Counted from the stretch's first letter, positions 18,268-26,013 are shown. The stretch is DNA of 64,000 nucleotides from DATCMU01 sp036563245 (GCA_036563245.1 DATCMU010000040.1:1-64000); one strand, 5' to 3'. Numbers and translations: made by a program. Notes: generated by a model not told the origin, from the letters alone.

Positions 18268-19019
18268 GCATCTGGATCGATCTCAACGCCGATCTTGGCG
18301 AGGGCATGCCCGCGGACGCCGAGATGCTGACGATCGTCTCCAGTGCTTCGGTGGCATGCGGAGGACATGCAGGTGATGCATCGACGATGCGCGCGACACT
18401 ACTTGCCGCGAGGGATCACGGCGTGACAGTTGGGGCCCATCCCGGGTTCGCCGACAAGGCCAGTTTCGGCCGTACGCGACTGGACCTCCCGATTGCGGAA
18501 ATCTGCGAACAGGTCCGTACTCAGTTAAACGATCTCCTCGAGATTGCCGCCCAGGTTGGTGTGAGGATCGCCTATCTGAAACTTCACGGTGCCTTGGCCA
18601 ACATGGCCGCCGAAGACGCTGCACTCAGTCTGGCCTTGTTCGAGTGCGCAATGCACATCGATTCTTCGATGGCCATTCTCGCGCTCGACAACTCGGCGCA
18701 GGTTTCTGCAGCCGAGGCCCTGGGGATGACGGTCATCCGCGAGGCCTACGCTGACAGGCGTTACACCCGGGGCGGCCTGCTGGTTCCGCGCTCGCAACCG
18801 AATGCGGTCCTGACGAATCCCGAAGATGCCGTTACGCAGGTTGTGCGGCTTGCAAAGCTGGGCGAGATCGTTGCAGAAGACGGCACGGTCCTGCGCTCGG
18901 CCGCAAGATCGGTCTGTGTGCATGGCGACACGCCGGGCGCCGTCGAACTTGCCCGCCGGGTTCGCGCCGCGCTCCAGGCGGAAGGCATAACGATAGCGAG
19001 CGCTATCCAGACTGGATGA
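18264..19019 (+). CDS. pxpA: 5-oxoprolinase subunit A (LamB/YcsF family)
   Basis: The 251-residue last gene of the operon. It opens with IDLNADLGEG at about residues 4-13 and has VACGGHAGDASTMR and GAHPGFADKASFGR, then LKLHGALANMA and EAYADRRYTRGGLLVPR; this is the deacetylase-like barrel of the LamB/YcsF family. It completes PxpABC, so cyclotransferase plus PxpBCA would recycle gamma-glutamyl groups to glutamate. 'Lactam utilisation' names come from the fungal lamB homologue. Confidence 0.94.
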   Translation: MSIWIDLNADLGEGMPADAEMLTIVSSASVACGGHAGDASTMRATLLAARDHGVTVGAHPGFADKASFGRTRLDLPIAEICEQVRTQLNDLLEIAAQVGVRIAYLKLHGALANMAAEDAALSLALFECAMHIDSSMAILALDNSAQVSAAEALGMTVIREAYADRRYTRGGLLVPRSQPNAVLTNPEDAVTQVVRLAKLGEIVAEDGTVLRSAARSVCVHGDTPGAVELARRVRAALQAEGITIASAIQTG

Positions 19020-19062
19020 TAACGGCAAACTGCATTTGCACCATTTATAACCGGAGCAGGAC

Positions 19063-19968
19063 ATGACGGCGAACATCATCGACGGCAAGGCATTCGCGGC
19101 TGGATTGCGGGGGCGCGTTGCAGAGCATGTTGCGCGGCTCAAGGCCGAACACGACATCGTTCCCGGTCTTGCCGTGGTGATTGTGGGGGAGGATCCCGCG
19201 AGCCAGGTCTATGTGCGGAACAAGGCAAGGCAAACGGCGGAAGTGGGGATGAATTCCTTCAAGTTCGAGTTGCCGGCCGAGACGCCGGAGGACGAACTTC
19301 TTTCGCTCATTCGTGAATTGAATGAACGTCCAGATGTGCATGGAATTCTTGTGCAAATGCCGGTTCCGGACCACATTGAACCGCGACATGTGATCGACAC
19401 CATATCTCCGGCGAAAGATGTGGACTGCTTCACGCCGTTCAATGTTGGCAAGCTGGTGATTGGGGAGCCCGGCCCCGTTTCCTGCACACCGCTGGGTTGC
19501 CTGATGCTGTTGCGGCACGAACTGGGCAAACTCGAGGGCCTGCACGCAGTGATCGTCGGGCGCTCGAATCTGGTGGGCAAGCCCATTGCGCAACTGCTCC
19601 TGAGGGAGAACTGCACGGTGACGGTCGCGCATTCGCGGACGCGGGATCTGGCTGGAATCGTGCGCACTGCCGATATCGTCGTTGCCGCCGTGGGGCGCGC
19701 ACGTCTGGTGAAGGGCGACTGGATCAAGCCGGGGGCAACCGTGATCGATGTCGGCATCAACCGGATCGACGCGCCCGAGCTTGGCGATGGCAAGACACGC
19801 CTTGTGGGCGACGTGGATTTCGAGAGCGCGGCTCAGGTTGCAGGGGCCATCACTCCGGTTCCGGGCGGAGTGGGGCCCATGACGATTGCCTCGTTGCTCG
19901 CCAATACGGTGACCACGGCATGCCTCATCAATGGATTGACGCCACCAAAGGACCTGACCGCTGCCTGA
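19063..19968 (+). CDS. folD: Bifunctional methylene-THF dehydrogenase / methenyl-THF cyclohydrolase
   Basis: FolD interconverts 5,10-methylene-, methenyl- and 10-formyl-tetrahydrofolate with NADP. The 301 residues include YVRNKARQTAEVGMNS with the catalytic Lys near residue 50, GILVQMPVPDHI, PVSCTPLGCLMLL, VGRSNLVGKPIAQLLL for NADP binding, and the signature PGGVGPMTIASLLANTV near the C terminus. An AGCAGGA box precedes the ATG. It is convergent with the corrinoid methyl-transfer island, which uses methyl-tetrahydrofolate. The genes are neighbours but not one transcript. Confidence 0.97.
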   Translation: MTANIIDGKAFAAGLRGRVAEHVARLKAEHDIVPGLAVVIVGEDPASQVYVRNKARQTAEVGMNSFKFELPAETPEDELLSLIRELNERPDVHGILVQMPVPDHIEPRHVIDTISPAKDVDCFTPFNVGKLVIGEPGPVSCTPLGCLMLLRHELGKLEGLHAVIVGRSNLVGKPIAQLLLRENCTVTVAHSRTRDLAGIVRTADIVVAAVGRARLVKGDWIKPGATVIDVGINRIDAPELGDGKTRLVGDVDFESAAQVAGAITPVPGGVGPMTIASLLANTVTTACLINGLTPPKDLTAA

Positions 19969-20001
19969 ATTATCGGGGGTGTCGTCGCGTCTTGTGCGGC
20001 A

Positions 20002-22038
20002 CTAACCGCGCCGCCGAGCGCCGCGCCGCCTGCGCCCGCCGTTCTCATCCGAACGAGGCTCCAGAGGTGGCAAGGAGAAGTGTGCCCGTGTCTGGTGGAA
20101 TGGGGCGACGCTGTTTGGCATGCCCATGGCATCGACAAAGTGCTGCTGGAAGGATGGTTCCAGGGCAGTTTCGATCTTCTGGATGTCGTGGACGGTATTC
20201 TCGATTTCGGTCCGCGTATCGTGATCGAGCAAAGCGATGAGCGCACCCTGGCCTGCTGCATTGCCAACCGCGAACACCCGGTCTACCGCGCAGTCCGGTA
20301 CCAGGCCCAGCAGCAAGGCATAGGCGGGGTCGATATAGGAGCCAAAGGCGCCCGCGAGGCGGATCTCACCGACCTCGTCTATCCCGGCCTTGTCCATGAG
20401 CAGCCTGACGCCGGCATAGAGCGCGGCCTTGGCAAGCTGAATGGCCCGGACATCGTTCTGGGTAATCAGCAGGCGCGGTCCGGCGTCCGCCACCACATAG
20501 CTCCAGGTACGACCATGGGGTACCAATCGCGTCTCTTCGGTCACGCTGTTCGGCCCGCGAATGATTCCGTCCGCCGAAAGAATCCCGGCGCGAAGCATCT
20601 CGCCAATGACCTCGATTATGCCGGAGCCGCAAATGCCGGTCACACCCGTACGCTTGACCGATTTCCTGAAGCCCGGAGTATCTGACCACAACTCGCTGCC
20701 GATGACACGAAAACGCGGTTCAAGGGTGAGCGGGTCGATCCGAATGCGTTCGATTGCGCCCGGCGCCGCGCGCTGGCCCGAAGATATTTCCGCGCCCTCC
20801 AGCGCCGGCCCGGTGGGCGACGAGGCGGCAAACAGGCGATGCCCGTCCCAGAGAACGATTTCCGCATTGGTGCCCACGTCGACGATCAATACGGGATCTG
20901 GCGAGCGGCGCGGCTGTTGCGCAAGAACGACGGCTGCGGCATCCGCGCCGACGTGGCCCGCAATGATGGGCAGCAGATAGACCCGGGCGCCTTCGCCAAG
21001 GGCAATGCCGATCTCGGACGCGCGGCAATGCACCGAACTTGACGTCGCCGGATTGAACGGGGCCTGCCCAAGCGGCGTTGGGTCCAGGCCGAGGAACAGG
21101 TGGTGCATCACGGGGTTTGCGACGAAGACCGCATCGAGCAGAAACTCGCGCTCCCGCCCTGCTTCTGTGAGGAGTTGTTCCGTCATCTCGTTGATCGCGT
21201 CGCGGACCGCCGAAGTGAGCGCGGTGCGGCCATCCGGGTTCATCATGACATACGACACCCGGCTCATCAGATCCTCACCGAAGCGGATCTGCGGGTTCGC
21301 GCGGCCGGTGGAGGCGACGATCTCGCCGGTCATCAGATCGGTAAGGTGGGCGGCAATGGTCGTCGAGCCTATGTCGACCGCGAGCCCGGACAGCTGATCG
21401 TGATATCCTGGGAAAATAGCAACGAGATCATTGCTTTGCGATGATACATCGACGCAACAGGTTACCTTCCATTTTCCCGTCCGCAGCGCGTCCTGCACCC
21501 TGGTCAGCATGTCGTAGGGTACACTGACGCCCTTCAGGTCGAACTCGGCCTCGATTTCGGCGGCGAGGCGGTCGGCGTCGCCAAGCGGGGTGTGAAGATC
21601 AGGCTCGGGCAGTTCGACATAGCAGAGCCGCAGCGCGGGATTGCGGTTCAGGCCTTCAGTGGAACCATGCTTGCGGATGGTCTGGCCGGCGATAACGAAT
21701 TGCTCGGGCACGTCGACCACGATATCGCCCAGCACGCGGGCCGCGCAGGAGAGGCGGCTTCCCGCAGGCAGGCCACGCTTGGCATCGTATTCCGCCTCGA
21801 TCGGGCCGGGTGGCGTCAGGCATTCGGAGCGGCTGGTGATCTGGTATTTGGCGAACTGGCCCTCGGCAACCGACACTTGGCACTTGCCGCATATTCCGCG
21901 ACCGCCGCAGACGGATTCGATGGTAACACCCAGCTGCCGCGCGGCATCGAGGACCGGGGTGCCCACCGCGAAGCGCCCGCGCTTGCCCGATGGCTGGAAA
22001 ACGACCAGGGCGTCGGCAACAGAACTGTCGTCGTCCAT
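20002..22038 (-). CDS. 2Fe-2S / ASKHA corrinoid activation protein (RACo/RamA-like, DUF4445)
   Basis: This 678-residue protein probably re-reduces inactive Co(II) corrinoid to Co(I) at ATP cost. The N-terminal ferredoxin domain has Cys44, Cys50 and Cys53 in VCGGRGICGKC, and Cys98. A linker is followed by a large ASKHA ATPase domain with VDIGSTTIAAHLTDL, VDVGTNAEIVLWDG, GICGSGIIEVIGEML and LAGAFGSYIDP. The layout, ferredoxin first, is that of RACo. The C terminus is strikingly basic (GGRRRRGARRRG). Starting at ATG 22038 leaves four bases after the upstream methyltransferase stop. Upstream in-frame codons exist but would run into that gene. It is the last gene of the island. Confidence 0.88.
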   Translation of the reverse strand: MDDDSSVADALVVFQPSGKRGRFAVGTPVLDAARQLGVTIESVCGGRGICGKCQVSVAEGQFAKYQITSRSECLTPPGPIEAEYDAKRGLPAGSRLSCAARVLGDIVVDVPEQFVIAGQTIRKHGSTEGLNRNPALRLCYVELPEPDLHTPLGDADRLAAEIEAEFDLKGVSVPYDMLTRVQDALRTGKWKVTCCVDVSSQSNDLVAIFPGYHDQLSGLAVDIGSTTIAAHLTDLMTGEIVASTGRANPQIRFGEDLMSRVSYVMMNPDGRTALTSAVRDAINEMTEQLLTEAGREREFLLDAVFVANPVMHHLFLGLDPTPLGQAPFNPATSSSVHCRASEIGIALGEGARVYLLPIIAGHVGADAAAVVLAQQPRRSPDPVLIVDVGTNAEIVLWDGHRLFAASSPTGPALEGAEISSGQRAAPGAIERIRIDPLTLEPRFRVIGSELWSDTPGFRKSVKRTGVTGICGSGIIEVIGEMLRAGILSADGIIRGPNSVTEETRLVPHGRTWSYVVADAGPRLLITQNDVRAIQLAKAALYAGVRLLMDKAGIDEVGEIRLAGAFGSYIDPAYALLLGLVPDCAVDRVFAVGNAAGQGALIALLDHDTRTEIENTVHDIQKIETALEPSFQQHFVDAMGMPNSVAPFHQTRAHFSLPPLEPRSDENGGRRRRGARRRG

Positions 22039-22042
22039 GCCC

Positions 22043-22966
22043 TCAGCTTTCCCTGGAGCGCCGGCGCGCGTCGCGGCCACCGCGCCTGCGGCCGCCTGAA
22101 GCTGCATCGTCGCCTTCCTGCTGCGGGCGGTAGGCGCGCAGCCAGGCCCCGCAGTCCGGGTCGAAGCCGTTGAGCACGTTCGCGGCGCGGACCGCCGACA
22201 TCTGCTCGGTGTGAAGCGGGTTCATAATGGCGGACGTCATGCCGGCAACCGAGGCCATGGAGATGAAGTGCCCGACCATGACGTTGCGGCTGGGAATGCC
22301 GAAAGCGACATTGGAGGCACCGCACGTCGTGTTGACCTTGAGTTCCTCACGCAGACGGCGCAGCAGGCGGAACACCTGGGTGCCCGCATCGTTCATCGCG
22401 CCAACAGGCATCACCAACGGGTCGACGACGACGTCGTGCCGGGGGATCCCGTGATCCTCCGCGCGCTCCACGATCTTCTTGGCCACCTGGAACCGCACAT
22501 CCGGATCGGTCGAGATCCCGGTTTCGTCGTTCGAGATGGCGACGACCGCCGCCCCGTATTTCTTCACCAGCGGGAGTACGCGTTCGAGCGACTCGTCCTC
22601 GCCGGTCACGGAGTTGACCAGCGGCTTGCCCTGATACACCTCGAGGCCGGCGGCCAGGGCGTCGATGATCGAGGAATCGATGGACAGCGGCACGTCGGTG
22701 ACCGACTGCACCAGCTTGATGCATTCGGCGAGGATCTTCGGTTCGTCGGCGAGCGGGACGCCGGCGTTGACGTCGAGCATCATGGCCCCGGCGGCAACCT
22801 GGGCCAGCGCGTCGCTGACGACAGTCGAATAGTCGCCGGCCTTGAGTTCCTCGGCCAGCTTCTTGCGTCCGGTGGGATTGATGCGCTCGCCGATTACGCA
22901 AAACGGCGTGTCGAAGCCGATTATGACTTCACGGGTCGGGGACGACAGGATTGTACGAACGCTCAT
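22043..22966 (-). CDS. Methyltetrahydrofolate:corrinoid methyltransferase
   Basis: This 307-residue pterin-binding TIM barrel is related to AcsE/MtgA and the folate domain of MetH. It transfers the methyl group of 5-methyl-THF to a corrinoid protein or the reverse. Visible motifs: VIGERINPTGRKKLAEEL at about residues 24-41, MMLDVNAGVP at about 62-71, NSVTGEDESLERVLPLV, and NTTCGASNVAFGIPSR near residue 218-233. The region after about residue 280 is a disordered Arg-rich tail (RRRGGRDARRRSRES). In this island it most likely methylates the adjacent corrinoid protein for methionine synthesis. Confidence 0.9.
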   Translation of the reverse strand: MSVRTILSSPTREVIIGFDTPFCVIGERINPTGRKKLAEELKAGDYSTVVSDALAQVAAGAMMLDVNAGVPLADEPKILAECIKLVQSVTDVPLSIDSSIIDALAAGLEVYQGKPLVNSVTGEDESLERVLPLVKKYGAAVVAISNDETGISTDPDVRFQVAKKIVERAEDHGIPRHDVVVDPLVMPVGAMNDAGTQVFRLLRRLREELKVNTTCGASNVAFGIPSRNVMVGHFISMASVAGMTSAIMNPLHTEQMSAVRAANVLNGFDPDCGAWLRAYRPQQEGDDAASGGRRRGGRDARRRSRES

Positions 22967-22975
22967 TTCACAACC

Positions 22976-23281
22976 TCACTTCGATTCCAGGCGGCCGCCA
23001 TTGCGGGCGATCTCGGCCAGTCGTTTTGCCGGGAACTCGGCCTCGATATGCGACGCGATCTCCTCGAGTGCCTCGGACTGATCCTTTTCGGCGACATCGA
23101 GTTGAACCTTGTGCCATTCGGCGAGATATTCATCCTCGTCGGTCAGCCCGGCGGCACGCGCGGCCTTGTCGACCGCGACCATGAAGCGATCGGCCAGCAT
23201 GCGCTTGGCGCCGCGGCGTCCGCCACCCACCACGACCTGGGTGGGTATGTCGCGCCAATAGATTATGGTGGCTGTCATCAT
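22976..23281 (-). CDS. Small 'virulence factor' family protein (function unknown)
   Basis: This 101-residue protein begins TATIIYWRDIPTQVVVGGG. A basic GGRRGAKRML stretch and a mostly helical, charged remainder ending EIARNGGRLESK follow. I recognise it as the small family labelled 'virulence factor' in domain databases. The label carries no mechanism. It has no Cys and no signal peptide, so it is presumably cytoplasmic. Its ATG overlaps the DUF1638 stop by four bases and it lies nine bases before the methyltransferase gene, which implies a role in the corrinoid pathway such as a chaperone or subunit adaptor. That role is inference. Confidence 0.7.
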   Translation of the reverse strand: MMTATIIYWRDIPTQVVVGGGRRGAKRMLADRFMVAVDKAARAAGLTDEDEYLAEWHKVQLDVAEKDQSEALEEIASHIEAEFPAKRLAEIARNGGRLESK

Positions 23282-23898
23282 GCCGCATTGTCCTCGATGA
23301 ATTTGCTGAGGCCGCCAAGCCCGGTGTGGTGGTGTTCGAACCTCAGTCCCAGCCTTTGGGCGGCATCCCGCGCACGACGCTCGAGATCGGGGTCCGGCGA
23401 TTGAGAGAGGAACATCAGCCGGGTGTAGTTGCCGAAATAGGCGTCCCGCAGCTCCGGGTGGCGATCAAGCGCGAGGGGTTTCCATACCAGGGTATCGAAC
23501 TGGCGGGCCAGAAAGTCGGTGAGATAGAAAGTGCCTGGCTCGGCATCCTGGCGCGCGTCGAACACGTCCAGCCCCGAATAGAACGCATAGCAGTGCGCCC
23601 CCTCGATGCGGGTGGCGCCGTGCTTTTCCAGGATCGGCTCCAGCCGACCTCCGGTGCCGCAGTCTGCATAGCCCACCAGCAGCCGCGAACAGCTCTGAGC
23701 AAGCTCGGCCAAAACCTCATCGACAGCCTGGGGGATTTGTTGCGGCGTGTTGTGCAGGCCGGCCGGCAGGAACCGCGTCTCGACGTGGTCGAAACCGTTC
23801 GCCTCGACGACCGAAAGAACTTCCCGCGCCAAGGCACCGCAGGCAACAAGCCCAACGCGCTCGACGGTGCCGTTCTTGTGTGTCTGGTTCGTGCCCAT
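23278..23898 (-). CDS. DUF1638 protein of the corrinoid island
   Basis: This 206-residue cytoplasmic protein has no established reaction. Three Cys sit in conserved-looking settings: LVACGALAREVL near residue 20, GYADCGTGGRLEPIL near 75-90, and EGAHCYAFYSGLD near 100. This could be a metal or corrinoid site, which is speculation. DUF1638 genes are repeatedly found beside corrinoid methyltransferases, as here. It starts seven bases after the B12-binding gene and overlaps the next gene by four bases, so it is produced with the methyl-transfer enzymes. Confidence 0.8.
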   Translation of the reverse strand: MGTNQTHKNGTVERVGLVACGALAREVLSVVEANGFDHVETRFLPAGLHNTPQQIPQAVDEVLAELAQSCSRLLVGYADCGTGGRLEPILEKHGATRIEGAHCYAFYSGLDVFDARQDAEPGTFYLTDFLARQFDTLVWKPLALDRHPELRDAYFGNYTRLMFLSQSPDPDLERRARDAAQRLGLRFEHHHTGLGGLSKFIEDNAA

Positions 23899-23905
23899 GT
23901 TCAGG

Positions 23906-24589
23906 TCATCCCTTTTGCAGGACGAGCCGCTTGGCTGTTTCAACGGCGATCGCGGCATCCTTGCAGTATGCATCCGCGCCGATGGCCTCTCCGAACTCCT
24001 CGTTGAGCGGGGCGCCGCCAACAAGCACGATCAGCTGGTCGCGTATGCCTTTTTCCTTGAGCGTCTCGATCACCACCTTCATGTAGGTCATGGTCGTGGT
24101 CAGCAGCGCCGACATGCCCAGGATGTCCGGCTTGTGCTCGTCGATCGCGGCGAGAAACTTGTCGACGTCGGTATTGATGCCAAGATCGATAACCTCGAAT
24201 CCTGCACCCTCCATCATCATGCCGACAAGGTTCTTGCCGATGTCGTGAATGTCGCCCTTGACGGTGCCGACCACCATCTTGCCCACCTTGGGCGCACCGG
24301 TCTCGGCCAGAAGCGGCCGAAGTATCGTCATCCCCGCCTTCATGGCGTTGGCCGCCAGCAACACCTCGGGCACGAACAGGATGCCGTCGCGGAAATCGTC
24401 ACCCACGACCTTCATGCCGGCAACCAGCACCTTGGTCAGGATGTCGTAGGGCGCCCAGCCGCGGTCGAGAAAGATGCGGACGCCTTCCTCGATTTCTTCC
24501 TTCAGGCCGTCATAGAGGTCGTCCTGCATCTGCTCGGAAAGCTCGTCATCATCGAGTTCCGCCAAAACGATATCGTCATTGTCAGCCAT
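23906..24589 (-). CDS. B12-binding corrinoid protein
   Basis: This 227-residue stand-alone cobalamin carrier is equivalent to the cap plus B12 domains of MetH or to MtaC/MtbC. After an acidic N-terminal extension, a helical cap module covers about residues 30-95 (VRIFLDRGWAPYDIL, FVPEVLLAANAMKAG). The Rossmann-like domain carries the cobalt-ligating motif GDIHDIGKN with His115, then GFEVIDLGINTDVDKF, SALLTTTMTYM and VLVGGAPLNEEF. A GGAGG box lies seven bases before the ATG. A 22-bp palindrome centred about 65 bases upstream marks its own promoter. It probably shuttles the methyl group between the folate and homocysteine enzymes of the island. Confidence 0.94.
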   Translation of the reverse strand: MADNDDIVLAELDDDELSEQMQDDLYDGLKEEIEEGVRIFLDRGWAPYDILTKVLVAGMKVVGDDFRDGILFVPEVLLAANAMKAGMTILRPLLAETGAPKVGKMVVGTVKGDIHDIGKNLVGMMMEGAGFEVIDLGINTDVDKFLAAIDEHKPDILGMSALLTTTMTYMKVVIETLKEKGIRDQLIVLVGGAPLNEEFGEAIGADAYCKDAAIAVETAKRLVLQKG

Positions 24590-24644
24590 TGCTCGCCTCC
24601 GCTTCGCCCGCCTTATCGCAGTACCGGCGCTCTCATACAAGGGG

Positions 24645-24666
24645 GATATAAAGAAATCTTTATATC
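24645..24666. promoter_or_regulatory. 22-bp palindromic operator upstream of the corrinoid protein gene
   Basis: GATATAAAG-AAAT-CTTTATATC, perfect nine-base arms, 56 bases before the start at 24589. It is nearly identical to the palindrome at 25837-25858. The consensus of the two is GAYATAAAG-AAAK-CTTTATRTC. A methionine-pathway repressor such as the ArsR-type SahR is a reasonable guess, but I could not check its motif. Confidence 0.75.
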
Positions 24667-24783
24667 ATTAGCAGTATGTCGCGGCCATGATTTTGCGCAT
24701 GACCCGATGCCTCGCGCGCATGCGCGTTCACGCCGTAGACCGACGTTGCAACAGCACGGCAAGCAGGACGGGTTTCTGACGGA

Positions 24784-25785
24784 TCAGTCTCGCCGGCGGC
24801 GGCGTGTTTCGCCGCGATTACTGGTCTTGGTGGAGGGGGGCGATACGAGCGGGCCGAGCCGGTTCACAATTTCTTCCAGCGTGGGGCGCTCGCCGCGCTC
24901 ATGGGTATCGATCGCCTTACGCATTCGGGCGACGTGTTCCGCGGTATTGCCGCAACAACCGCCCACGATCCGTGCGCCGGCGTCGATCGCAAGGCGGGTA
25001 TAGTCTTCCATCAGGTCGGGGGTGCCGGAGTAAACGACGCCGTCGCCATGCACATGGGGGATCCCTGCATTCGCCTTGGCTATTGCCGGAAGGTCACCTG
25101 CATTGTCGATCAGGTCGAGCATGGCAAAGACCAGGTCCGACGCCCCGACGCCACAATTGGAACCGATGGCCTCAGGCGCCCAGACCTGCTCACGCATGGT
25201 CCTTGCGAATTCGGCGGGGCTGAGGCCCATCATCGACCGTCCCGCCGTATCGAAACTGACAGTCACGGTGTAGGGCAGCCCCACCTGGCGTGCCGCCTCG
25301 GCCGCCGCGGCGATCTCTTCGGGTGCTGACATGGTCTCAATCCATGCGACATCGGCGCCGCCGGCTTTCAAACCTTCGATCTGTTCGGCAAAGGCATCCA
25401 CCGCCTGCTCGAAGGTGAGGGGGCCGAGCGGAACAAAAAGGTCTCCAGTCGGGCCTACCGATCCCGCTATCACGATGGGGCGGCCTTCATTGGCGGATTC
25501 CTCGGCCGCGATCTCTGCCGCCCGTGCGTTGAGTTCCTTCACCCGATCCTGGAGATTGTGCAGGTGCAGGCGCCGCCGCGTGCCGCCGAAACTGTTGGTG
25601 ACGAGAATGTCAGAGCCTGCGTCCAGAAAGCCCCGGTGCAACGCGCGAATGCGCTCGGGATGCTCGACGTTCCACAGTTCGGGCGGGTAGCCGGAATCGA
25701 GCCCCATCGTGATCAGGTTGGTTCCCGTGGCGCCATCCGCCAGCAATACCTTGCCCGTGGACAGCAGATCACTGAGTTTCGACAT
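24784..25785 (-). CDS. Cobalamin-dependent-type homocysteine S-methyltransferase, stand-alone domain
   Basis: This 333-residue barrel corresponds to the homocysteine-binding module of MetH or to betaine-homocysteine methyltransferase. The N-terminal LLADGATGTNLITMGLD is at about residues 14-30. The zinc ligands are Cys211 in GSNCGVG and Cys277/Cys278 in VGGCCGNTAEH. The chain ends in a flexible tail with RGETRRRRRD. No folate, B12 or activation domain is attached; these are encoded next door, so together they would form a split methionine synthase. Automated annotation might call it BHMT, but the neighbouring corrinoid and methyl-THF genes argue for a corrinoid methyl donor. Confidence 0.9.
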   Translation of the reverse strand: MSKLSDLLSTGKVLLADGATGTNLITMGLDSGYPPELWNVEHPERIRALHRGFLDAGSDILVTNSFGGTRRRLHLHNLQDRVKELNARAAEIAAEESANEGRPIVIAGSVGPTGDLFVPLGPLTFEQAVDAFAEQIEGLKAGGADVAWIETMSAPEEIAAAAEAARQVGLPYTVTVSFDTAGRSMMGLSPAEFARTMREQVWAPEAIGSNCGVGASDLVFAMLDLIDNAGDLPAIAKANAGIPHVHGDGVVYSGTPDLMEDYTRLAIDAGARIVGGCCGNTAEHVARMRKAIDTHERGERPTLEEIVNRLGPLVSPPSTKTSNRGETRRRRRD

Positions 25786-25836
25786 GGCGCGGTTCCTCGG
25801 GCACTGGTGGATTTGCGGCTCAATACGATACTGGGG

Positions 25837-25858
25837 GACATAAAGAAAGCTTTATGTC
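25837..25858. promoter_or_regulatory. 22-bp palindromic operator upstream of the homocysteine methyltransferase gene
   Basis: GACATAAAG-AAAG-CTTTATGTC, nine-base arms, 52 bases before the start at 25785. It is preceded by a run of G as in the companion site (GGGGGACA versus GGGGGATA). Same spacing to the start codon and same direction as the site at 24645-24666. Confidence 0.75.
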
Positions 25859-26013
25859 ACGGGCAAGCTGGCCGCGTGCCGGGCGTGACACATCATGGTC
25901 ACATTTCAAATGAATTTCATTCAACTTAACGAGATCTCAACCATGCGGAAACTACTGGGGCGCATGGTCAGGGGGGCATCCGTTAGTATCCGTTTCGGGT
26001 CAGGTTGAGGTGA

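Noticed and set aside
22976..23281. Evidence for pathogenicity from the 'virulence factor' and IalB family names
   Set aside because: Both names are historical; the gene contexts are metabolic and housekeeping, and no secretion system or toxin is present.
24590..24783. Cobalamin or SAM riboswitch upstream of the corrinoid protein gene
   Set aside because: The 194-base gap shows only the 22-bp palindrome. I could not find a B12-box-like conserved core or a SAM riboswitch pattern.
24784..25785. Betaine-homocysteine methyltransferase as the function
   Set aside because: Possible from the fold, but the shared operator with a B12 carrier and the adjacent methyl-THF:corrinoid methyltransferase favour a corrinoid methyl donor.
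25786..26013. SAM/SAH riboswitch upstream of the homocysteine methyltransferase
   Set aside because: Apart from the operator palindrome I see no multi-stem conserved structure; the region must also hold the rlpA promoter.
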